This document shows, piece after piece, positions 52,479-60,486 of a stretch of 64,000 nucleotides of DNA (position 1 is its first letter; each line of letters opens with the position of its first letter). Source of the DNA: Streptomyces uncialis (GTDB taxonomy: Bacteria > Actinomycetota > Actinomycetes > Streptomycetales > Streptomycetaceae); the NCBI RefSeq assembly GCF_036250755.1, contig NZ_CP109583.1:620001-684000 (forward strand), read 5' to 3'. The position numbers and the translations under genes are program-made. Under the pieces are notes generated by a model that worked only from the letters and a program-made list of their open reading frames with translations, ran no database searches and had not been told where the DNA came from.

Positions 52479-53447
52479 TCAGGTCGCCCGTACGGCCTCC
52501 CGGTAGCGGCGGGGGGCCATGCCCGTGCTGCGCTTGAAGGCGTTGCTGAAGGCGCTCTCCGAGCTGTAGCCCAAGGAGGAGGCGATCGCCGACACGGGCG
52601 TGTCCTCCAGCCACAGGGTGTGCTGCGCCAGGCGCATCCGCCAGGCCCGCAGGTAGGTCAGGGGCGGAACGCCCACGACCTCCTTGAAGCGCAGGGTGAA
52701 GCTGGTGCGGGACATGGCCGCGGCGCGGGCGAGCTGGGCAAGGCTCCAGGGAAGGGCCGGGCTTCCGTGCATGAGGCGCAGGGCGGGGGCGATGCGGTCG
52801 TCGGCGAGGGCGCGCAGCCAGCCTGTCTGGTGGGTTTCGGCATTCACACGGGTCAGGAAGATGCGCAGGACCTGTACGAGGAGCAGCTGAGCGAGGTGCT
52901 GTGTCGCGAAGGCGGCCCCCGGGGCGTCCGACCGGGATTCGCGCAGTGTCTGGTTCATGAGCCAGCAGGCCGTGGCGGCCTCTGTCGTGGTGGCGCTGGC
53001 GTGTATCAGCGGCGGGAGCACGGTCAGCAGCAGGTCCTTGCCGGCGGTGTTGAGGTCGATGTGGCCGCCGATGACGACGGTCTCCCGGCCTTCGCCTCCG
53101 ATGTGCAGGAAGGTCTCGGTGGTCGCCTGGAGCAGGGGCAGCGCGTCGATCGGCGGCACCGCGGGGTCGCTCGCCAGGGTGTACCGACGGTCTCCGCTGA
53201 GGACGGTGACATCGCCCGCCTCCAGTCGGACGGGGTGGTCGATGCCCTGCATCACCAGCCAGATGACGCCTTGGAGCACGACTTGGACACCGAGTCGGCC
53301 CGGCGCCGGAAAGGCCAGGGCCCAGTCCCCCGCGGCGGTGAGGCCACGGGACAGGGCGCAGTGCGCGCCGGTGAGTTCGAGGGTCCTGGTGAGGGGATCG
53401 CGCAGGGCTGGGGAACCGAGTGGGGGCGCGGACAGCGGTGCGGCCAT
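52479..53447 (-). CDS. AraC-family transcriptional regulator with cupin sensor
   Basis: A 322-residue regulator: N-terminal cupin-like sensor (about 1-190, LRLEAGDVTVLSGDRRYTLA region) and C-terminal double helix-turn-helix (SLAQLARAAAMSRTSFTLRF and SAIASSLGYSSESAFSNAFK). ATG 53,447 with GAGAG upstream is preferred to the ATG at 53,486, which lacks a ribosome site. It is divergent from the peptide-YcaO-GNAT operon, 157 bases away, so is the obvious candidate for its control. Cupin_6-type AraC proteins often govern efflux or catabolic genes. Confidence 0.87.
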   Translation of the reverse strand: MAAPLSAPPLGSPALRDPLTRTLELTGAHCALSRGLTAAGDWALAFPAPGRLGVQVVLQGVIWLVMQGIDHPVRLEAGDVTVLSGDRRYTLASDPAVPPIDALPLLQATTETFLHIGGEGRETVVIGGHIDLNTAGKDLLLTVLPPLIHASATTTEAATACWLMNQTLRESRSDAPGAAFATQHLAQLLLVQVLRIFLTRVNAETHQTGWLRALADDRIAPALRLMHGSPALPWSLAQLARAAAMSRTSFTLRFKEVVGVPPLTYLRAWRMRLAQHTLWLEDTPVSAIASSLGYSSESAFSNAFKRSTGMAPRRYREAVRAT

Positions 53448-53604
53448 GTGCGGACTCTCGCGCAAGTCGCACGAACGGACAAGCATTCACATGGCGTTGC
53501 CCGGACCCCACGATGAGTGGCAGGACGCCTCCCGGCCAGGGCCGCGTCCCGGATCGCGGCCGCTGGCCAGGCGGCCGGTTCCTCAGTCTCAGGAGGTTGT
53601 ACGC

Positions 53605-53736
53605 ATGGGCGGATTCCAGGACCGTGTCAAGTTCCACCCGGACGAGGTAGTGCTGGCCCCGGCCGAGGAGCAGACCCTCGCTGAACTCGCGGACCAGTGC
53701 CAGGGCCAGGTGAACGAGTCGGCGGACGAGAGCTGA
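53605..53736 (+). CDS. 43-residue candidate precursor peptide of the YcaO operon
   Basis: A 43-codon ORF with an excellent AGGAGG ribosome site 8 bases before ATG 53,605, too small for most gene finders. The peptide starts MGGFQDRVKFHP, has an acidic, leucine-containing middle (EEQTLAELAD) typical of RiPP leaders, and ends CQGQVNESADES with one Cys and three Ser in the tail. It lies 89 bases before the YcaO gene and after the AraC gene. It is the best candidate substrate for YcaO. Homology could not be tested. Confidence 0.6.
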   Translation: MGGFQDRVKFHPDEVVLAPAEEQTLAELADQCQGQVNESADES

Positions 53737-53825
53737 CGCGGTCCACAGCCAGCAGATTCGCGGGCTGCGGGCCGCGGCGGGGGTACCTGCCGCGGCCCGC
53801 AGTCACCCAGCAGACGGGATGAACC

Positions 53826-55091
53826 GTGACCACCTCCGCGTACACCGCGGCTCCCCGGTCGGGAGAGCGCAGCCTGCCCTTGAGCGAGGCGTTCGACCGC
53901 GCGCGGTCCGCTGCCGCCGCTCTCTCTGTGGAGGCCGATCTGGAACCCATTCTCGACGGCAGCCCCGGCACCTGGCGGTGCATCCTGCGCCGCGACGGCG
54001 AGGATCTCCGCACGGGGCTGGGTCTGGGCAAGGGGAGCCGGGACGAGGCCCGGACGGGAGCCCTGTTCGAGGCGCTGGAGCACTACCTCTGCGGTGTGGA
54101 CGGACTGGACCCGGCGGAGATCCGGTTGGCGCGCGGCCACACCCTCGCGAAGGGCCCGTTGTCCCGCGATATCGCCGTCGGGCTGCTGGGCCGGGTGCCC
54201 GACCAGTCGCTGGGTTGTCTGCCGTACCGGTCGCTCGCCGGTGCGCCGGACGCGCTCGTCCCCCTCTTCCTGTCCATGCCCGAGTACCTGGGGGCGGCCG
54301 GAGCGCGGGCCCGCCGGGTCGCGGGTGACAGCTACGACTACCGCGCGGTCGGCCGCTACTCGGTCAACAACGGCTGGGCCGCCGGCGCGGACCCGGTGGA
54401 AGCCGCCGTGCACGCGATCAACGAGCTGATCGAGCGGGACGCGCTCTCCCTTTTGCTGATCGGCCAGTTCCTCCGCGAGCGACCCGAGCGGCTGGCCGTC
54501 GTGGATCCGGCGACGCTGCCGGACGAGGTGGCCGCGCTGCTCGCCTTCGCCGAGGCGCACACGGGGCGTCGGGTCCACCTGATCGACATGACCAGCGACC
54601 TCGGTGTCCCGGCGTACACGGCCTACCTGCCGGCCCCGCATGGGCAGCCGGCCCGGATCTGCGGGTGGGGAGCATCGCTGTCGCGCCGGTACGCCGTCAC
54701 CCGAGCAGTGAGTGAACTCATCCAGCTCCACAGCACGATGCACCTGCGCGAGCAGTACGCCCACCTGCTGCCCGAGCAGCGTGACGACACCGGGCCGTAC
54801 CCCGAGCTGCACGCGTGCTACCTGTCGGACTTCACCACCGCCCTGGCTTCGGCCGAACTCAGGGCGTACGAGGACACGGTGGCGCCGGACACGCCCCAGG
54901 GTCACCTCGACCGGCTCCTCACCGTCCTACGAGGGCACGGCTTCGCCGTCTACCAACGCGACCACCATGTCACCGCGGACCTCGCCGTCGTCAATGTGCT
55001 CGTGCCGGGATTGGAAAGGTTCATGCTCGTCACCGACGGGCAGGTCGTCGTACCCGGTGCCCGCGGGATGGCGGCCCGCGGACGTGGCTGA
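53826..55091 (+). CDS. YcaO-domain protein
   Basis: A 421-residue YcaO-family ATP-dependent enzyme, which phosphorylates peptide amides to make azolines, thioamides or amidines. ATP/Mg motifs: EARTGALFEALEHYLC (Glu-rich helix), SVNNGWAAGADPVEAAVHAI with NELIERDALSLL, and RYAVTRAVSELIQLH. N-terminal 80 residues are less conserved. No ThiF/E1-like or TfuA partner gene lies nearby and no C-terminal PxPxP is seen. GTG start; the next gene overlaps by 8 bases. Product chemistry is open; azoline or thioamide formation on the 43-residue peptide is the simplest guess. Confidence 0.85.
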   Translation: MTTSAYTAAPRSGERSLPLSEAFDRARSAAAALSVEADLEPILDGSPGTWRCILRRDGEDLRTGLGLGKGSRDEARTGALFEALEHYLCGVDGLDPAEIRLARGHTLAKGPLSRDIAVGLLGRVPDQSLGCLPYRSLAGAPDALVPLFLSMPEYLGAAGARARRVAGDSYDYRAVGRYSVNNGWAAGADPVEAAVHAINELIERDALSLLLIGQFLRERPERLAVVDPATLPDEVAALLAFAEAHTGRRVHLIDMTSDLGVPAYTAYLPAPHGQPARICGWGASLSRRYAVTRAVSELIQLHSTMHLREQYAHLLPEQRDDTGPYPELHACYLSDFTTALASAELRAYEDTVAPDTPQGHLDRLLTVLRGHGFAVYQRDHHVTADLAVVNVLVPGLERFMLVTDGQVVVPGARGMAARGRG

Positions 55092-56088
55092 AGCACGATG
55101 GCGCCCGCTCGCCGTCACCGACGCCGCCTCGGTGGCGGCGCTGCTCACCGTCTGCGAAGCGGCCGACGGGGTCGGGGTCGCGGTCCGGGGCGCGGACGGC
55201 GTCCACGAGAACCTGAACGCCTCGGGCATCGACCTGGACGGTGGTACCGCATCCGTCTGGTGCGGCGGTGAGCCGGTCGCCTACGCGACCACGTGCATCC
55301 GGGAAGGCGCCGGTCCTGTCCGCCAACTGACCCTCGACATCGCGGTGCACCCCGCGCACCGCGCTCCAGCGATGGTCCAGCGACTCCTGGAGTGGTGCCG
55401 TGACACCGGTGTCCGGCGCCACCGCGAGCTGTCCGACGGCACCCTGTTGGAGCTTCACGTCCGTACCCACCACGGCCAAGCGTGGCTCGCCGAGGCGTTG
55501 GACACCGCGGGGTACCGGCGCGAGCGCATCCACTGGGGCATGCGGCTGGACCTGGGCACCCCACAGCCCATCGCCGCACCGGCGATGCCGCTCGGCACCG
55601 CGATCGTGCCCTTCGACGACGCGTTCGACGCGCAGCTCCTGGCGGCCCGCAACGTGATCTTCGCCGATCACTGGGGCAGCCTTCCGATGACGACACGGAC
55701 GTGGCGCCACACCATCACCGGGAGCCCGCACTTCAGGCCCGGGTCCTCGTTCCTCCTCCTCTCGGAGCACGAGCAGGAGATCCTCTGCTACCTGATGTGC
55801 ACCGAGTTGACGGACACCCGCACCGACCGCGAGCTCTATCTCGCCAACGCCGGTACACAACCCGCGCTCCATGGCAAAGGCCTGTACCGCGCCGTGTTCA
55901 CCCACACCCTCGCCCGGGCGAGGGCCCAGGGCTACCGGTGGGCCGTCCTGGACGTCGACTCGAAGAACCCCATGGCCGCCGGAGGCTTCTACGAGCGCAT
56001 GGGCCTGCGAAGGTTCCGGACCTGGACCACGCATGTGCACTCACCGTCCGGTACGGCACCGCCGACGGTGCCCTCCGCCAGCCCGTAG
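55084..56088 (+). CDS. tandem GNAT-type acyltransferase
   Basis: A 334-residue protein with two GNAT-like halves, similar in layout to mycothiol synthase MshD. First half about 10-155; second about 175-325, with FADHWGSLPMTTRTWRHTIT, GSPHFRPGSS, QPALHGKGLYRAVFTHTLAR (acetyl-CoA loop) and NPMAAGGFYERMGLRRF. GTG 55,084 overlaps the YcaO stop by 8 bases. GNAT enzymes transfer acyl groups to amines; in the goadvionin pathway a GNAT joins a PKS-made acyl chain to a ribosomal peptide. Here it may acylate the processed peptide. Followed by a terminator. Confidence 0.78.
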   Translation: MAEARWRPLAVTDAASVAALLTVCEAADGVGVAVRGADGVHENLNASGIDLDGGTASVWCGGEPVAYATTCIREGAGPVRQLTLDIAVHPAHRAPAMVQRLLEWCRDTGVRRHRELSDGTLLELHVRTHHGQAWLAEALDTAGYRRERIHWGMRLDLGTPQPIAAPAMPLGTAIVPFDDAFDAQLLAARNVIFADHWGSLPMTTRTWRHTITGSPHFRPGSSFLLLSEHEQEILCYLMCTELTDTRTDRELYLANAGTQPALHGKGLYRAVFTHTLARARAQGYRWAVLDVDSKNPMAAGGFYERMGLRRFRTWTTHVHSPSGTAPPTVPSASP

Positions 56089-56115
56089 GGTCCCTCCCCC
56101 GCTGTCGAGGGACCC
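56088..56115 (+). terminator. hairpin after the peptide-YcaO-GNAT operon
   Basis: Perfect 8-base-pair stem (GGGTCCCT with AGGGACCC) and 12-base loop, starting at the last base of the GNAT stop codon. It probably ends the YcaO operon and limits run-through into the convergent MFS gene. Confidence 0.65.
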
Positions 56116-56264
56116 ATGGCCGCCGTACTCGGGCCCGGCCCCATCACGGTGACCGACTCCGCCCGCCCTCCCGGGCCGACCCCGGAATGCCACCGAGGCA
56201 CGAGGAGCGGCCGCCGCGCGCGGACCGGCCTCCCGGGTCGGGCCACGCATGGCTGTCCGGCTCA

Positions 56265-56316
56265 CGCAGAGCCCCTTCGCGGAGTCCCTTCGCAGAGCCC
56301 TTTCGCGGAGCCCCTT
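56265..56316 (+). repeat. four imperfect 13-bp tandem repeats
   Basis: CGCAGAGCCCCTT, CGCGGAGTCCCTT, CGCAGAGCCCTTT and CGCGGAGCCCCTT follow one another in the gap between convergent genes. Odd and even copies are most alike. Non-coding on available evidence. Confidence 0.9.
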
Positions 56317-56358
56317 CGCCGGGCCCGGTGGTCGGCAGGTGACCGGCGGTCGACAGAG

Positions 56359-57615
56359 TCAACGCAGGGAGCGGATCGCCGGGCTCGCGGCGACCAGGGC
56401 GGCGCCTGCCAGGACTGCGCTCCCGCAGACCAGGAACAGCGTCGTCGTGCCGTACGGGAGCAGGACACCGGCGATCAGGTAGGAGAACGGGTCGAACGCC
56501 ACCGTGGCCAGCACCACGAGGCTGAGTACTCGGCCCAGCAGGTGCTTGGGCACTCGCTCCTGCAGGGTGGCCACGACGACCACTCCGAGGAACCCGGACC
56601 CGAGGCCGACCAGTGAGACGACCGCCGTCGCGGCAACGACGTGGGTGACGGCGGCGAGTCCGGCCACCCCCGCCCCGATCGCCGCGACCCCGCCGGCCAC
56701 GGCCCAGCCACGCCGGGCAGGCGGCCGCCCCCCGGCCGACAGTGAGCCGGCCAGTGAGCCGGCGCCGAATCCGGAGAGCACGACGCCCAGGGATCCCGCG
56801 CCGCCCAGGCGTTGATCGGCAAGCACCGCGCCGCCCACGATCACGGGGCCCACGACAGCGATGTTGATCAGGGCGACGGCTGCCAGCATCCCTCGCACCA
56901 GCGGTTCACGCCAGGCGTATCCCAAGCCCGCGCCGAGAGCACGTGCACTGCTGGGCTGCTCACCGTCGATGCCGTCCGGACCAGCGGCGTGCCCGGCGTC
57001 TTCATCGCGCCGTACCGCGCGGACGAACGTATCGAGGGCGACGGCGGCCAGCGCGGCCATGGCCGCGATCCCACCGAGCGTCGCGTCGAAGCCGACCGCG
57101 GCGATGACTCCGGCGGCCACCGCCGGGCCGACCAGGTCTCCCCCCGACTCCGCCCCCTGCACCAGCGCGTTGACCCGGGGGAGCTTCTCGGTCGGTACGA
57201 CGGCGGGCAACAAGGCCAGGGCAGCGGGGAAGTAGGCGGCGTCGGCGACGCCGAGCAGCGCGGCGAGCAGCGCGACCGCCGTCACCGATGGCGAGGTGAA
57301 GGTCACCAGGGCGCAGAGAGCGAGCAGGACGGCGAACCGGAGCCAGGAGGCTCCGGTCACGACATGGGCAGGACCGAGGCGGTCGACCAGTACTCCCGCA
57401 GGAAGCAGGAGTGCCGCCCGCGGCAGTGCCGCCGCCACGAGCACGAGCCCTGTGGCGATCCCGGGTTCCGACAGTTCGAGCACGAAGAGCGTGAGCCAGA
57501 TCAGGAACAGGGCGTCGACCAAGCCCGCCAGCCCCTGGCCCACGACCAGGCGGAGCAGGCGCGGATCACCGAGCGGCTCGCGCGGAAGGGCACCTGCGGT
57601 CGGCTCCGTCGTCAT
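56359..57615 (-). CDS. MFS transporter (exporter)
   Basis: A 418-residue major-facilitator protein with about 11-12 hydrophobic helices: N-terminal GQGLAGLVDALFLIWLTLFV, motif A-like VLVDRLGPAHVVTG, and a long cytoplasmic loop with DEDAGHAAG between the two halves. It resembles small-molecule/macrolide exporters. ATG 57,615 with AGGGAGC about 12 bases upstream. It lies downstream of the reverse-strand ketosynthase/SDR genes and converges with the YcaO operon, so could export the product of either. Confidence 0.86.
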   Translation of the reverse strand: MTTEPTAGALPREPLGDPRLLRLVVGQGLAGLVDALFLIWLTLFVLELSEPGIATGLVLVAAALPRAALLLPAGVLVDRLGPAHVVTGASWLRFAVLLALCALVTFTSPSVTAVALLAALLGVADAAYFPAALALLPAVVPTEKLPRVNALVQGAESGGDLVGPAVAAGVIAAVGFDATLGGIAAMAALAAVALDTFVRAVRRDEDAGHAAGPDGIDGEQPSSARALGAGLGYAWREPLVRGMLAAVALINIAVVGPVIVGGAVLADQRLGGAGSLGVVLSGFGAGSLAGSLSAGGRPPARRGWAVAGGVAAIGAGVAGLAAVTHVVAATAVVSLVGLGSGFLGVVVVATLQERVPKHLLGRVLSLVVLATVAFDPFSYLIAGVLLPYGTTTLFLVCGSAVLAGAALVAASPAIRSLR

Positions 57616-57974
57616 CGCTGGCTCCCTGGGGTGCTCGGTGGACCGGTCCCGCAGGAAGGGCGTGCCGGAATCGATCCGCCCGCGCGCCCCGGACCACGGA
57701 CCGGGTGACCGCGTCGGGACAGCCGCGGCGCTTGCGAGCCCGCGCCCGCGCCCGGCAAGGAGAGGCACGTCCGCGGTACCGGTGGAGCGAAGGTGCTCGC
57801 GCCGTTGAGGCGCAGTGGGGTCCGGCGGTTCGTCGTCGATGCTGGCATGACCTGTGACGTGCCCCTCCTGCCGATGGCCGGGAACAGCCGCGGCACCGTG
57901 CTGGACACCGGCCGGACGGCGGCGTTCCGCCTGGTGCGGCGCGCATCCACGGCGATGCCGCGCGGTGGGGTCGC
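57616..57974 (-). other. intergenic between SDR and MFS genes
   Basis: About 360 bases with no supported gene. Reading frames on both strands are Arg/Pro-rich with no ribosome site. It presumably holds the promoter or leader of the MFS gene. Confidence 0.35.
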
Positions 57975-58736
57975 CTAGGCGATGTGCGTGCCCCCGTCGA
58001 CCGTCAGGGTGGTGCCCGTGATGTAGGACGCCGCGTCGGAGACGAGGAAGACCAAAGCCGCGGCGAGTTCCTCGGGCTGTCCGATGCGGCCTGAGAGCAC
58101 CCTCGGCATCATCGCCTCGACATAGCCCTCGGCGTAGCCGTCGGTCATCTCGGAGGTGAAGAGACCCGGTGCGAGGGCGTTCACACGGATGCCCTTGCTG
58201 GGGGTCCACTGCTGGGCGAGATCGCGGGTGAGCCCGAGGATTCCGGCTTTCGACGCCGAGTAGGCGGCCTGCGGCAGACCACCTGTGACCAGCGCGAGGA
58301 TGCTGGAGACGTTGACGATGGCACTGCCGGGGAGCATCACCGCGCCCGCGGCCTGCGCCATCCAGTAGGAGCCGTTGAGATTGATGTCGATGACCTCGCG
58401 GAACTGCTCAGGTGTCTCCTCCTCCGCAGGTCGTTCACCGCTGATCCCGGCGTTGTTGACAAGAATGTCCACCCGCCCGAACGCGTGCACCGCCGCGTCG
58501 ATCAGCGCGCGGCAGTCCTCCGGCTTGGCGACGTCGGTGCGCACGGTGACGGCACGGCGGCCGAGCGCCTCGACGGCCGTGCGCACCGGCTCCAGTCTCT
58601 CGGCGCGCCGGGCCCCGAGCGCGACATCGGCGCCGGCCTCGGCCAAGGCGGTGGCGAAGGCGGTACCCAGCCCGGAGGAGGCGCCGGTGATCACGGCGAC
58701 GCGGCCGTCGAGCCGGAAGCGATCGAGCAGGCTCAT
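57975..58736 (-). CDS. short-chain dehydrogenase/reductase
   Basis: A 253-residue classical SDR: cofactor motif TGASSGLGTAFATALAEAG, NNAGISG, SSILALVTGG serine and catalytic YSASKAG, then NALAPGLFTSEM and the C-terminal YITGTTLTVDGGTHIA. Likely a ketoreductase of 3-oxoacyl or amino-ketone intermediates, given the ACP, ketosynthase and oxoamine synthase next to it. It lies 214 bases after the ACP gene. Confidence 0.92.
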   Translation of the reverse strand: MSLLDRFRLDGRVAVITGASSGLGTAFATALAEAGADVALGARRAERLEPVRTAVEALGRRAVTVRTDVAKPEDCRALIDAAVHAFGRVDILVNNAGISGERPAEEETPEQFREVIDINLNGSYWMAQAAGAVMLPGSAIVNVSSILALVTGGLPQAAYSASKAGILGLTRDLAQQWTPSKGIRVNALAPGLFTSEMTDGYAEGYVEAMMPRVLSGRIGQPEELAAALVFLVSDAASYITGTTLTVDGGTHIA

Positions 58737-58950
58737 GGCCGCCTGGCCTTCTGGGAGACCGTTGTGTGCGCGGCACCTCTCCCGAAGCGGGTCCTGTTCG
58801 GCGCCGGGGAACGACCCTGTGCGCGTCCGAACCCTTGCCGGTCAACGACGCTCCGCGCGCGTCGGGTTCCGCGGAGGGGAGGGGCGGGTGACCGGGCGAC
58901 GACGAACGGCACGAGCCGAACGGGGCCACGGCCAGGCCATCCGGCAGCGG

Positions 58951-59193
58951 TCACCGGTGGCCGTCGATGTAGTTCACGACACCGCCGACGGTCCTCAGCT
59001 CCGCTACCTGGTCGTCGGGAATCCTCACCTCGAACCTGTCCTCGACCGCCACGGTGATCTCCACCATCGACAGGGAGTCGACGCCGAGATCGTCGGTGAA
59101 CGACTTCTCGGCGGTCACCTCGGCGGGGTCCACCCCGGCGACCTCGTGGACGATGTCGGCGACGGCGTGGAGGATGTCGGTGTTGCTCACCAC
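58951..59193 (-). CDS. acyl carrier protein
   Basis: An 80-residue carrier protein with phosphopantetheine Ser40 in DDLGVDSLSMVEITVAVEDR. GTG start at 59,193, with AAGGAG 6 bases upstream; a second GTG follows. It is the discrete carrier for the ketosynthase at 62,464 and probably the acyl donor of the oxoamine synthase. Confidence 0.93.
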   Translation of the reverse strand: MVSNTDILHAVADIVHEVAGVDPAEVTAEKSFTDDLGVDSLSMVEITVAVEDRFEVRIPDDQVAELRTVGGVVNYIDGHR

Positions 59194-59238
59194 GGATTTC
59201 TCCTTCTTCGGTCGGTGTGGCGAACCTCGGCGGGGACG

Positions 59239-60486
59239 TCAGAGCCCGAGGCGCCGTCGGTAGGCGCGGAGGGTGCGCAGGAAGCCGTCCATCTGCTCCT
59301 CGGTGTGGCCCGCGTGCGGGAACAAGCGCAGCAGCGCCTGATTGCGTGCGACGGCCGGGTAGGAGAAGACGGGTACGAGGTAGCCGTCCTCGACGAACCA
59401 CTCCCGCATCTGCAAGGCGGCGGCGTCGCTCCCGATCGGGACCGAGAGCATGTAGGACTCGGTCGGCGTCGTCGGGGTGTCGGCCTCGTGCATCTGTCGG
59501 CGAAGGCGGGCGGCGTGCGCCAAGTAGTCGTCGACGATCCCCGGATCGCCGGCGAGGACGTCGATCGTGCGCTTGGCGGTGTAAGCGGTGGGCGGCTGGA
59601 TGGCGGCCGTGAACATGGAGGTGCCGGAGAGCAGTTCGAAGGCGTCGATGGCCGCCGCCGGTCCGGCGATCGCGCCGCCCTCCAGACCGATGGCCTTGGA
59701 GAGCGACACCATGACGAAGTCCGCCCGTTCCCGGATCGCGGCCGCTTCCCGGGCGTACGGACGATTCTCGGGCCCGTAGACCATGAAGCCGTTCGCGTCG
59801 TCGATCATGCTGACGGCGCCGTGGTGGTCGCACTCGTCGAGAATCTCCACGATCGGCCCCATGGTGCCGTCCGCCGAGTAGATGCTCTCGGCGATCACCA
59901 CGGTCTTGCGGGCCCGGACCCGGTTCAGGACGCGTGCCAGGTCGGAGACGTCGTTGTGCCGGAACGCGTGGACGTTGCGTCCGTAGTCGAGGCCCTCCAG
60001 GCCCTTCCAGACACTCCAGTGGACGTCACGGTCGACGATGAAGACGGTGTCGCGGTTGCGCACCTCGATCCCGGCGTCGAAGTGCGCGGAACTGCTCATG
60101 GCGTGGATGAACCCGATGTTGGCCAGCAGCCCCGTGGCGAAGCTGATGGCCCGCTCCTTGCCGGTGTGGCGGGCGATCGTCTCCTCCAGCGTCTGGTGCG
60201 GGCGGCAGATTCCCTGGGTCATCCTGGATCCGCTGGTGCTCAGGCCGTGGGCGAGCGCCCCTTCCGCGAAGTGATGTCGCACCGGGATGTGGCGCGGCAG
60301 ATCGAGGAAGCTGATGCTGGCGAAGTTCACCAGCTCCCGGCCGGCGCGGACGATGGTCGGTCCGACGGGACCGTCCACCACCGGCGGGCGGTACGCCGTG
60401 TCGTGCGTGTTCGCCTCGACGAAGGCCGCGAAGGCCCATGGGGCCAGGCGGTCCACGGAGGGAGCGGGGGCGGGGGACGCGGTCAT
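59239..60486 (-). CDS. alpha-oxoamine synthase (AONS/SPT-like PLP enzyme)
   Basis: A 415-residue fold-type I enzyme. TSGSRMTQGICRPHQTLE (substrate loop), DDANGFMVYG where the usual His reads Asn, and PLP lysine in VMVSLSKAIGLEGGAIAG are visible. Family members condense an amino acid with an acyl-CoA or acyl-ACP with loss of CO2 to give an alpha-amino ketone. The neighbouring ACP and ketosynthase suggest an acyl-ACP donor, as in prodigiosin-type or CqsA-like pathways. GGAGGAG lies upstream of ATG 60,486, which overlaps the preceding gene by four bases. Confidence 0.87.
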   Translation of the reverse strand: MTASPAPAPSVDRLAPWAFAAFVEANTHDTAYRPPVVDGPVGPTIVRAGRELVNFASISFLDLPRHIPVRHHFAEGALAHGLSTSGSRMTQGICRPHQTLEETIARHTGKERAISFATGLLANIGFIHAMSSSAHFDAGIEVRNRDTVFIVDRDVHWSVWKGLEGLDYGRNVHAFRHNDVSDLARVLNRVRARKTVVIAESIYSADGTMGPIVEILDECDHHGAVSMIDDANGFMVYGPENRPYAREAAAIRERADFVMVSLSKAIGLEGGAIAGPAAAIDAFELLSGTSMFTAAIQPPTAYTAKRTIDVLAGDPGIVDDYLAHAARLRRQMHEADTPTTPTESYMLSVPIGSDAAALQMREWFVEDGYLVPVFSYPAVARNQALLRLFPHAGHTEEQMDGFLRTLRAYRRRLGL

